Shown: piece after piece, positions 46,616 through 59,000 of the stretch
Numbering within the stretch: the stretch's first letter is position 1
How the letters are laid out: the number at the start of each line of letters is the position of its first letter
Translations under genes and position numbers: made by a program
The notes under the pieces: model-generated
What the model was told of the DNA's origin: nothing
Databases searched by the model: none
Seen by the model: only the letters and a program-made list of their open reading frames with translations
Assembly: GCA_013407085.1 (NCBI GenBank)
Contig: JACCGJ010003016.1
Coordinates: 1 to 64,000, forward strand
Direction of reading: 5' to 3'
DNA from: Atriophallophorus winterbourni
Lineage: Eukaryota; Platyhelminthes; Trematoda; Plagiorchiida; Microphallidae
Length of the DNA: 64,000 nucleotides

Positions 46616-48725
46616 ACTGTTGTTGGCCTGCTTCGTTCTATGTTGACCATGGCTGTACATTACAATCGCATTAAGTTTCATGTTCAACAGCTTTTCAAAT
46701 GAATAAACATTCCGATTCAGGAGAAGCAATCTCTCCTTCACAGCTTGCAATGATAGGAAGAACTCTGTCGTTGGGCGTCAGTTGCACGCCTTCATCGTGA
46801 TCTGCGTTCAACCTCTAAGAGCTATATCTTCTCCTCCCATCTTAAGACCACGCTTTAAACAATGTCTCCAAAGTAAGCCGTCAAGAGCAAGTTCTTCCAT
46901 ACTTGTGGGGTCAATAGCAAGAGCTTTCATATAACTTTGTAGACGTCATTGTACCGCAAGTGCGGTCTACCCATTGGTCAACATCCTGATTTCAACTTAA
47001 TATAGAGTAGCCGTTCCGAAATACGACCATTTTCCATTCTGTAGAATTGACCAAGCAACCGTAGGCGACACTAACTTAGTAAGGTGAACATGCTCTGTAG
47101 ACCAGCTTTGAAAGGATTCCAGCATTAGCCACTTTTTCCACCACGATATGCTTCATAAATAGAAGGCATTTAGCTTCCGTTTGTGTCTTGTTTGGGTGGT
47201 CCAGGTCTCACTGTCGTACTGTAAAGCATTTCGTAATCAAGCGTTGTATACCATCATCTGTGTATTTACAGTCAACTTGTGGTTACCCCAAATACGAGAG
47301 TTTAATCTTGTCAAAATAACAACTCCTCTATCAATCCACTTATTAGCTAGCTAGAGGTTATCCGCAATGGATGAAAAAAGATATGTGAAATGATGTACTG
47401 GTTCAAGATGACAGTTTCTGACGGTAATGATTGAAGGCAATAAAATCCCTTGACCAAGGAATTTGCTCTTGCTCATGCTGTTTGTTAGCCCAAAGTCTTT
47501 GCATGCCAACGAAAAACAGTCCATTAGCGACTGGAGGTGTTCTTCGGATTGAGCAATATTTGCTGTATGGTCGGCAAACAGCAGGTCACATATTAGCATA
47601 TCCCGTGCATTGGTTTGTGCTCTCAACCGGTTCAGGTTGAAAGGCCTGCCATCACTTTGCGTGCGTGTTCCAGAAGCACACTAAAAATGCCAAACAGCGT
47701 GGGAGTAAGAACACACACATGTTTGACGCCTCGGCATTTCAATCATTTTGAAAGTCTCTCTCTGCTGACGTAGTCAAATGCCTTCGTTAAATGGATAAAA
47801 ACAGCGTAAAATGGCATAAGCTGTTCTCGACACTTTTCTTGAAGTCGTCTCAGAAGAAGGTCATGTCAACAGTTGATTTACCCCTGGTAAACAAAGTTAT
47901 ACATGAATGCCACAGTTACATAGGATACGTACAACGAACCACGATGTTCAAACACAATCACAATGTGATTCGTGGTCAAGCACTCAAGGTGCTTATGGAT
48001 AAACAAAATAATGCGTTGTTCACATCCCTCGCACTAACACACCAGTACCGGTTACTGGGTGTATGCTGTCATCAGGCGAAGACAATAAGATTAGGTTCCG
48101 TGAGCCTTGAAGCATCGGATAATTGGTCAACATAGTTATACATGAATGCCACGATTCCCAGTTTTCCGAAGCCGATTCGATTTGGGTTTTCTTGTTGTAC
48201 TCGGCTCTAAAGGCTTTTGCAAACCGCGCATCTATATTAGGTTCGCACATATCGGTGACGTCTATCCTTCTTTTAGCAGACGATTTACTGTGGTGAAATC
48301 TCGAATGTGGAAGCTTCAGTTTTGCAAATACCAGTCTGCGCTTTGATATGATCTAGTGAGGAGTACGCTTCCTATATTAGTGCGCTTACAAGAATAAGAT
48401 CAAGCTGATGCCAATTGTTTGATGTTTACATGAGACTTTATGCTTTGTTTTTGTTTGAAAGAAAGTGTTACTGACACAAAGACTTTACTATGTGCACTGT
48501 CCTAAAAGCGATGTCCATTTTTATTGGTTTTACCTACACCGAACCTCCCGAGACAGTTTTGCCAAGATTCGTAATCCGCACCAACTCTAGCATTGAAATC
48601 ACACAATACCACTACACAGTTTCTTTGTGGCACGTTTATGAAGACTTTTGTGAGGTTATGATAAAAAACGTCTTTTCCAGCTGGCGTACATATCAAGTAA
48701 TCGGTTATCTTTAACAAATTATCTT
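46616..48725 (-). mobile_element. LINE-1f copy, decayed, interrupted by a family B repeat
   Basis: The minus strand from the 3' signature (46620-46670) upward retains the C-terminal region, an RT palm at 47351-47626 (MRAQTNARDMLICDLLFADH, CKDFGLTNSMSKSKFLGQG), a linker (EPNIDARFAKAFRAEYNKK) at 48160-48250 and the endonuclease (CVVVLCDFNARVGADYESWQ) at 48502-48717. It matches the 8338-12140 copy but lacks the CR1-like insertion, so it shows the empty site. Confidence 0.85.
47880..48150 (-). repeat. Family B hammerhead repeat, worn
   Basis: Carries GAATGCCACAGTTACATAGG, AATCACAATGTGATTCG, TTCACATCCCTCGCAC and a worn ribozyme (CATCAGGCGAAGACAA). It lies within the LINE-1f copy, and GTTATACATGAATGCCAC occurs at both ends, suggesting a partial second unit. 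Confidence 0.78.
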
Positions 48726-49029
48726 TTGTTTAAACATTAGATTTTGTACATCGCATTATGAACCACAAAATATCCTTGTTATCTGAAATGTAGAGAATAC
48801 AAAATTTAGTTAAATAATTTATTGACTTATGCGAATTTGTTGCGTATTGTTTGTTATTTAATGCATGCAGTATGAGAGGCTATGAAAATTAGCATTATGT
48901 ACACTTAAGCAGCAAACACAGCATGAAACTTAGGAAATTTTAGTGACATGAGAGTATAAAGTACTGTTATTCTCTTATTTCTTGTTACTCGTTGAAACGA
49001 TTACAAATTACAAATGTAGACTTTGAAGC

Positions 49030-49410
49030 CGCTGTTTATACGATTCGTACAACGATCCATTCTATTCAAAAACAGAATCACATAATGATACAAGCCTTAC
49101 TGAATCTAATCTTACCGTATCCACCTGATGACTGTTAACAGCAAGAAACCACCTGTGGTGTGTAAGTGCGGGGTGTGTGAGCAAAAGATTACGTTGACCA
49201 CGAATCACTATGTGATTCTGGATTTTAACACCGTGATTCGTTGTATCAACCCCATGTAACCGTGGCGTTCAAGTATAACTTTGTTTATCACTTTTCCACT
49301 GTTTCAAAGCTCACTGAACCTAATCTTACTGTCTCCGCCCGATGACGACCAACAGCAAGGAACCTGATGTGGTGTGTAAGGGATGGGGCGAGCAACAGAT
49401 TAATTGCATG
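49030..49410 (+). repeat. Family B hammerhead repeat, tandem dimer, worn
   Basis: Two plus-strand hammerhead regions (near 49118-49165 and 49335-49380) flank one body that holds GAATCACTATGTGATTC. The first keeps CUGAUGA and GAAAC but has lost adjacent stem II pairing. The second reads CGATGA and GGAAC. Both are probably inactive. Confidence 0.8.
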
Positions 49411-49967
49411 TTATGTTTATTAGGCAAACTTTTATTACCTATTTTGAAATTTATAGCTAAAGTTCAAAACTTTACGAATTCATGAGACATTTCTATTTCG
49501 CTAATTTGACAACGAAAACGGTCGACTGTCACGAAATTTCAGAAGAATTAATTTCTCGTCTTTAATATCATAAAGACAATGCTCGTTTATTGTAAGGCCG
49601 AGAAATATGTGAGTTAACAGATGCTATTCAAATTAATCAGTTTCGAAAAATTATATTCAGTTGAAAATTTTCTGGTGTTCAGTATTATTCACGCGATCAC
49701 ATTTTCACTGGAGTAGACCTCTTCGTTGCAATTTACATCTTATCATGTTTTGCCAAAATCAGGATGAATCAAGAGAAGAAATTTCGGGTTTACCCGAAAT
49801 TCTGATATATATTATAATATCATACTAAATTATTGGCAAATCACCAAGGATCTGTGATCAAACATCCTATTTTATTCTTGGTAATCCTTTGGAAATCGAT
49901 AATATCGTCAATCCGTAACCTTGAGAAAACTTTTATCAGTCTCAAATATGTACAAATTTTGTCTGGA

Positions 49968-50404
49968 TCAGGTAAATAACGGATTTAACATTGGGACAAA
50001 AACTCCAGGCATCTGTGACATGATTACCTGGTGGGTCTGAGTTGGTATACACGGAAATTGGTTTGTGGGCTGCACATAAAAATTTCTGTCAGAAGTCGAA
50101 TCGTTCTGGGCGAATTTACTTCGGAGTGTTTGACCGAACAAGTTCAAAATTTCAGTCGTCGGGAATGTCGTGACTGGAAGGATATAAAGAGAGTCGCTGG
50201 GAAATTGACCGAATTGACGAGTGCGGGTATTTTCACCTCTGCAGAAGCCGTCGGAGCTTCGCTTAATCACGAGGTATTCAAATGGATGAGGGCTTGGTTT
50301 GAGTAATTGTCGTCGGTTCGAGATATCCATGAGAGCGACTGTATTAGTCTCGTCGATTGAGAGCAGGTCACCGCGAGCCAATGGGATTGTGGCCCCATTG
50401 ACAT
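49968..50404 (-). CDS. MYO7: Myosin VII exon: SH3 core and linker, possible C-terminus
   Basis: Acceptor TTGTTATTTTCAG ends at 50405. It encodes the SH3 region from DVNGATIPLARGDL to SDSLYILP plus a Pro/Gln-rich linker. It either splices at CAG|GTAATC (exon end 50028) or continues 19 codons to a stop at 49968-49970. The splice option fits the family, but no downstream exon was seen. Confidence 0.85.
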
Positions 50405-50520
50405 CTGAAAATAACAAGATTTTATACGTTGAAAAATATTTTAACGATATCCTCAATCGTGTTGATTTTTTATATGGGTTTATTGAGGATTCACGTTGTA
50501 TTATTTTCAATATAAATATT

Positions 50521-50554
<34 letters not shown>

Positions 50555-53500
50555 ACAAATATGATCCCGAAATCGTTGCCATATAATGAGTTGAAATTTT
50601 CTGAATAGCAGTTACAAAAATATGAAATTTGGTAGGAAATATGTTTCACACAAATTGTTTTGAGTCATGAATCATTAAATATAATTTTTAAAAGTGATGC
50701 TTGAAGTTTCGTGTTCGTTGAAAAGCCTTAAATGAAATTGTTCGTTTCAGTTCTATAGTTATGGCAATTAAAAATGAACACTGTTACAATCAGGAGCAAA
50801 TTCACAAATGTATATTAAAGCCGAGAAGGGGGCTGTGTAATGGTTCAAATGAAAACTTGTGAGCTCAATCTTGTTGAAAATACGCAAACATAATTGACTC
50901 TTAAGATAACTGCTGCTGAGCCAGTCTCAAATTTGCTGAAGCGATAAAAAATGTTTTCAATAGTTCAATAAAAATATTACTGATGAATTTATGTTTTTTA
51001 TCCGCTCCCACGCTGTAGATTATCGCGATTACGTTTAGATTTTAAACCAATTTTTAACTTTAAAAGAGTCTGTTAGGTTATTTTCGCGCGCACATTTGAG
51101 TGGTGATAATCAAAGTGCCGCTAACGGAATATCCATTTTGCATGCATTTCCATAGTAAATCTCACATGAATGTTTCGTGCTGTTTGCACCCATGAGGTGA
51201 GAATCGTACGAGATCAGTATCCATGTGCATCGAAACATTGGAGAAATTGCCAAGAAAGTTAAATTTTGAAGCCAACTTTGTTGAATAATTTTTGAACTAC
51301 CAACGTGTTAAATCACATGTGAGCAATAACGTGTTTGTGGCTATACCATGGGCTCGAATAAAAACATTAATATGTGCATGCATATATATCAGTTTTCGCT
51401 CAACCATTTGAATTCGTCGCATAGAAAATGCAGTAATGTAATTTTACTATTGTTTTCGCAATGGCTGTAGTTCCTATATTATTACAAAAACAAATATTAT
51501 TCGTGACAGTTGTAGACCAGTATGTATTATTTTTAATATCGATTAAAATTGGTAGTTAATTTACTCTAGAAATAATTACGTTTCGCGTGTCTCTCTAGTA
51601 AGAGAAGCAATCGATAAGGTTGCTCACATCTACCGTGTTAATAAAAACGTTTTTGACGTTTTTATGACAAATATAAACAGAGTGTATAGACTGTAATATC
51701 TATCATTATTCTGGTTAATATATTAACTGGAGGTTATCCATAAGATCCGCACGTCGAATTTTCAAAATAAACGATCATACTGGTAAACTGCACAACAAAA
51801 TTTGTTTTAGCGACGTTTGCGAAAACCCGAACGAATGAATCGATCAGCTATTCATAATTATTATGAAACGCTAACTCACAACTTACAATCCGGTACCTGA
51901 GCTACAAGTTTTCAAAATGCTTACTCAGTTTCTAATATTACCTTTTTTACCCCTAGATTCATAGTGATATCCATTAATTAAATCTAAGAAGCACCACAAA
52001 TAAGTCAATCAATTTAACGAAAATTACGAACATAAAATCGATCCTTATTAAAAAAGATTCAATATAAAATAGTAACACACATCTTACATCCGAATTAAAT
52101 TGAATATTGTGACTCACCTGAATATCCCACACCATCTTTTATTGCGATGGCATATTTCGAACGGAGCTTCAGTCCGATTATAATTTGCTGAACAAGATTG
52201 CTCAGCTCAATGGCGTTTGTCAACACCATGGTAAAAATCTCTCCATTGATAAGAACCAAATAAACCGTATCCAATCCGGTGTTGTTCGACCTAATACAGA
52301 TGACCGCATGAAAACAAAGGCAATATAGGGGATAACTTTTTAAATATAACATATTCACGATATTTTTGACATTTTATTAATTATAGTATTGTTGACTATA
52401 TTGTTTTGCCCAAATCCTCTTCACTTACACACCAAAAACGGTTTAAGACCGTCTTTCGTCATCTGGTGGAGACAGTTAGATCAGGTCCAATAAGCCTTGG
52501 AACATTACCACCATCCCACTGTTTCAAGTCTCACTGAATCTGATCCTATTGTATCCACCAGATGAAGGCAAACGTAGAGCAACCGGTTGCGTTGTGTGAG
52601 AGATGAGTATGTGAGCACCAAAATATATTGGCCGTTTATAAGCGCCCTGATTGCTTGACCAAGAATCACTTTGTGATTCTGTATTTGAACATCGTGGTTT
52701 TCTTGTAAGAAATCTATTCAATATTTTTAACTATTTACCTGACTGAAAAATTACAAATGTCATTTCATAACGGATTGTCAAACGACTCGCAGATAAATCT
52801 GGACATCCAGTTTAACATTAGCGTTGATTTCATCCCATATTTAGTAAGAACGGTTCGCATGCAATGTAATATAACATATGTCCACTGATCGTGTTGCCAA
52901 ACCCGGGAAAGTTCAACAAGAGAGTTTTCACTATTTTATTTTTGAGAAGTGTTTCTTAATATGTTTGGAAATTCCAAAACAAGATGTGATGAGTAGATTT
53001 ATCTATATTTCAAATTGTATCATCAGTGGAAATAATACGGAACAGTTGATAAAATCTAGGTAGAGTGACGTCGATCGAGCAGTAACCATTCATTCATTTT
53101 CATGGAAATGACTGAATGAAAAATTTAACTACATGAAAAATTGGAAGCTGAGAAACTCATTAATGTCTGTGGATTCATATGTCTAATAATTTTAATGAAG
53201 AATTGCTGCATTGAGTTACCAATTCTGATACCCATTATGAACATCCGCAATGCTGTACTTGTAGAGAATTGCAATTTAAATGATTATAGACATTTAAAAA
53301 AATGCTGAATATAATACCTGTTGCTTTAATTCAGTTACAAAAAACACTCCGTAGATTAAACATGAAATAGAAAATTGGTGTATTTTTTTAAAAACAGAAA
53401 TCAAAATTTCTTATTTTTATATGATTATTGAAATCTACGCGTTACCGTTTACTTTTGACTTTTTAATAATGTCAACATATTACTACTTATTTTTATCAAA

Positions 53501-55994
53501 AGTAGTCGAATAGAAATAATATTTCTAGAAATTTAAGCAACTAAAATTATTTGAATTTTAGTTTTGGCATCCAATATTAATAAAATAAGGCGACTAATTT
53601 AGATACAATATGATGGTTGAAAATGTCGAAATTATCTGAGATGTTGATGAGTTTTTAGTTTTGACGGTCTGGTATATTCGGAATATTATTTTGGTACACA
53701 TTTTCAGAATTTGGGATATACGGTGTGTGTTCCTGAAAACAGAATTTTGATGTGTCGAAGTCAATATACTTTCAGATAGGGTCATGGATATAGAAACAAA
53801 CTATGGTTTTACTCAAATTCATTATTTTCAAGCAAACCAATTTTGTACTGAAAAGATTTCACTGTCTGATATCTTTCAAGCTCGAAGTTATTAGATTTGT
53901 TGTTTGTTTGAAATTCTATAATACTTGATAACCTTTTGAAGAAATCCTTTATGTTTTACCGCTCGAATTTCTTGGATTAGTTCACGCAAACTTATTAAAG
54001 GTCAATTTGCCACTCCTCGATCATACTGAAAATCTCGCTGTGATTTTTTAAACTTAAGTTACGGTCTCTTATGGATAAAAATCGCCCCAATTCATTGTAG
54101 TATTAAACAATTTAACTGTTCATCAAGCAATATTCCATAAATTACTTGCGTACTAATTTCAAAACATCTATATAATATTGTCAGAGTTTAAAAAAAATAA
54201 TATACTCACTTGTTGTAGTTTACACTGAATATTTCTGCAAATGAAAAGTACCGCTTCAACTGGTTCTGACTGTCCATTACGTAAAGCCCCGCTTCGTTCA
54301 AACAAAGCATCACCCCAGTTTCTCGCATGTCCGAGCCAACAAATTGCTGAACACCAAACAGTTTCGAGAACCACAAAGGCCATTGGCTGCGAGCCAACTG
54401 CACAATTGCTTGTTGAACTGCGAGTACGTTTGGCTTGGTACGAAGGAGCTCATCCGCATACAAGCTCTGGATGTGAATATCGTCATTTAAGTTGTTGCAA
54501 ATATGAAACATATGGTCAGAAAATATCACTCATAGACCTTGCGCAACAAAATCAACGGTACGCTTGAGATTGGCTTCGACTATCAAGCTATGCAGATTTC
54601 ATCCAATGCCGTTAAATTTAGCAATCCAAAATGTTTTTAATTTCATCAGAATTCTTCCCTTGTAACCACTCACGTAATTAAAAATGGTCCGACCGTGTAG
54701 GTTATTTCAGAAATAAATATTTGGCAGAAACATGAGAATATTATAACCCAAATTTACATTCACATAATAGTCAGCCATTTTAAACATTACTGTGACGAGG
54801 AATGATGTGGCGTGGAAATGCTGTTATGAAGCATAGCAGCGAAACCAGCAAGAAACCTCGAATCGTACACGTAACTTGTTTGAATGCCTGTTTCTTTCTA
54901 GCTGTGCTCAATTCATCCCAGTTTATATTTGCTCATTGTGTTATAGCTTCCGTAGCTGATCGAGTTCGCCATTCTCCATCTTTAACGATTTTACTTTTCC
55001 TATGACATTTAAGCATCACGTACATGCTACCGGTGTAATGCTGTCTCTATTGCGAATCTTACGGCAGTGAAGACCACAAGCATCCTATAATGCATATGCC
55101 GTTCTACTTTTATACTACACGGCGTGCTTGATTCAAGCTGAATGCTCCTCATCTCAGTAAGCCTGTTCTTGATATTAAACACGTTTATTTGCAAATTAGG
55201 TCATACCTTCCCCATCTTTTTAACATTTTAATGTGCCATGGCTGTATGGCAGTAAGGCATTCAGTACTTGTGCCGAGTTAGAGCAGTTCATGATGACGAT
55301 AAAGCTGATTTTAAACAGTTCGTGATCTCTGTATTTTAGTACTAATTTTCTTTGTAAATGTCTTTAAATTTGGACTGTCTTTGCATTTGATTATATCAAG
55401 GGTTCGTTGTAAAGTTTTAAGGTAAAAGTGCGAAAATGGGATATAAATATAATTGATTTTATGACATAGCGCTACAAGACAGCATTATTCATGGCAAATA
55501 CCACAACTACTTTGAATTGACTTACTTGACTAAATACACGTTTAGATTACGAAATGTTTATTTCTCAAGAACTTACATGCATAATTTTATTCGGAAGCTC
55601 TTGTATCTCTCTTTTGAATGATCCTTGTTGTGCCGTCAGCCAATTGTAGATGATACCCAAAACTTGTTTACTATCCAACATTGGACGTGATTTCATAATT
55701 TCCACGTAGCATTTACAGGCTAACAGAAAGATTAACATTTGCTCCTGTCAATAAAATGAGAAAGCAATTGTAGATCTCGATTGAAACTGAAGATTGTTCT
55801 TTTTTGCATAAGGTAATCTAGCGGAACAATTATAATCAAAAGTAGATTACAATGAAAACGTGTGTACAAGGAAACTCAACTGTTTACTGAACATATTTTC
55901 TTTTAATTTAACTTCAGGGATACGTTTAAAGATATGTCATTAATTAGATCGTGAATCGAAGCAGAAATCTTTGTTGAATAAGACCTCACTCATG

Positions 55995-56026
<32 letters not shown>

Positions 56027-59000
56027 CTATTATACTGCATATACTTTATTATATACTATATACTATATACATTAATATATATAGAATATAGATGAGCTTT
56101 GGAAGTGTCTAATCAGCTTCAAGCCCAACTTCAATTTACCAAATTGGGCATTTTCCGTTTCATCACTTTTATGAATATGCAATGGCATGTAGTAAAAAAT
56201 CACCCACAACGACTCAGTGGATGATATATGATAATTTAGTCTCTGAAAGCCAAAATGTGTGCATACTGTTTGTCATGATGCCGTTGGATTCATTATTCGT
56301 CTCCTAAATGTATACTCTCTTTCGCAGCTAGATTGCTTCCATTATAATTTGAATAAAGCTTAGTCTCCAGATAATCAGTCTTTGCTAACTCAGTGGTTGC
56401 TTGATTCAATCATAACAATTTATTCAATAAAAAATTCTAAAATGAAACGATTGCTGCGCGATGAGAAGTTTGATGCGGATCATAACGCTCAAGAGGCTGC
56501 TAAACGCTGGAAACATTGGTTTCATACTTTTTTCTAATGTTTTCAATGAACTGGGTGACATACTCTCAGAAAACTTAAAAATCTTTCACATTGACATTTC
56601 ATCTGATGTGTACAACTTAATCTCCGACTGTTCAAATTATTCTGATTCGATTCATACACTCGAGGCCGTCAAGCCGAAAAATGAAATTTTTGCACGTAAA
56701 ATTTTGGCGATATGTAAGCAATATAATGGTCAATCTGTCGACCAGTTTGCTCGTAAATTACGAGACATTCACTAAAGAACGACACGAAGACGATGTGATT
56801 CGTGATGCATTCATCAGTGGCATCCAACGAAATTCGTCAGAGTTTGCTTGAACAGTCTGCACCAAACGTTCAGAAGGCTTTTTTATCACCAGGTCACTCA
56901 AACTATCATATCAGCATTAGTAGACTGTGGGAACTAAAGCATCACTCACAAGAATAAAGTGAAACGTTTACATTTTCTTCTTCTTTTCTTCCAGATGCAT
57001 TCCATTCCATCAGGTTTTTGCTTTCTACTGCCACAAATACTAATCCTCATAAACGAATTTTTGCTTACAATCGCCGTTCCACATTGGATACTACTTTTCC
57101 AACGTGGCTCACCAAGTAGGGTCTCGAGTATCTTAGAAATACCAACTCTCGTTGAAGAAATAGAACTATTTGAATGCAACACTTAATACGCGCATTTTTG
57201 CTTACCAGACAGTCCTGAAGATACAGCAGCCTTTCGTCAAATGGCTGCAGCTGGTTATGAAGCAGATTATTCACCTTTTTTTACATAAACTTTCTGAGTA
57301 TATTAAAAGCAACAAAGAGTTCACCTTAACAATGTGCGCAGCAAGCTGCGTTTCACAATCGTATCGTCACATATTTGAAATATTTCACACTTTTTAAAGT
57401 CTCAAGTCCATTTCATTCACAATCATTCATTCATTTCATTCGCATTAATTCTAACGGTTATTAGATTATTATTATTCAATTAAGTGCATTGACAGTCCAC
57501 TCACTTGCTCACAAAAGTAATCTCCGCTCATTACGTTGGTCATTATTTGATAATACGTCAATTGAGTTCCCACAGTGTCGGAAACGGGATCAAACCACGG
57601 AACGAATATTTCTCGCAGAAAATTCAGCCTCCACGATGGATCGGACGAAAGCTTTCCTTGCTCCAGTTCAGACTGCTCGACCTCGCTAATCGCATCCAGA
57701 ATGTGTTTGTCCGCAGCGCCGAGAGAAACAGTCTGTCGTGTGAAAGAAAAATGTTTCAAAAGAAAGCATATTGGTGCCAATCAAAAGAATATAATAAAAT
57801 TGAAGACAAGCTGAACTGATACAAATTTCAGCTGTTTTCAACTCACCAAGTTACCGCTTTCAATAAATATTGCGAAACCCATTTTTTCTTGAATTCGAAG
57901 CTTTTTACACAACCCCTCGCACACATCCGCTGAATTGGAAGCAGGATCCGCCATAACGTTGACTTTATTTCCATCAGCGCAATACACGACCAAATGGATA
58001 TCCTGATCTTCCGAGACAGCTAAAAATTCCGTTGGACCCGGAGGCTCTGTCCTTGATCCGTTTTGCAAAGTACGTTCGAGGTAATGATGGCACGCTTCAG
58101 CCCAAACCGAAGGTGCCTGTTTAATCATCTCCTCAAGAACAGGAAGGAATCTTTCGGAAGGTGCAAACATACTGGTGCAAAACGCCAGTACAATCCAACC
58201 TACAATATACAAATTTGAAATACGTGAAGCTGCTATGACCACCTCATTATTAACCGAGAATTCAGCCACCGTCATTAATCTAACGTCGATATTTTGGAAA
58301 GAAACTGAAATAAACTTGGCCATTGAAAAATGTGTTCAGAACATGACATCCAACCGAATTGCTATAATCTCGATCAAATCGATACATGTTCTTAGTATCG
58401 CACTTGGACTTGCAAAATTAACTTACTAGGTAGAATGGCTTGAAATAAATTGAATGATTTCTTTGAAATGCCAAGTGTAATTGTTTAAAGTTGATCTTTT
58501 AAATAGTCCGAGTTTGTCCTAAACTCAAGTCATTAAATATAATACTTGAAGCATATTCTCCGAAACATTGATATCGTGACAGTCAAATTCACTTCACTGG
58601 AAGAGAGGTCCGTAAATTCGCGAAACGTGACGCGAATAATGAACTTCATCGTGTCGGGTTTGCCCTCATCGCGGTTTCAATTATGATCTTTATATAAATT
58701 TTGACAAACATTTACTTTAAATTTCATCATTAAGGGGTTAACTTTGGTTCTGTAATTCCTCGCCATGGTTACTTTATTTAATCTCAAGCAATAACATAAA
58801 TCCCTTCAATTCAGCTTCCAATGAAATATGCAATATAAAATATGTTGTACAACACTCAAACATTAATGTCTTATAAAAGGTCTGAGAATTTGTTTCACAT
58901 CGGAAACGTGAAAAATTTTGCGATATTTTAAATACCGTTTCAGAGTAGAACTGACCGATATTTGCGGAATTATCATTCGGATTCCCATTGAGTTGTTTAC

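Noticed and set aside
54241..54567. 108-codon plus-strand frame
   Set aside because: Antisense of the FERM F2-F3 exon.
57489..57819. Plus-strand frames across a myosin exon
   Set aside because: Shadows of the FERM exon on the minus strand.
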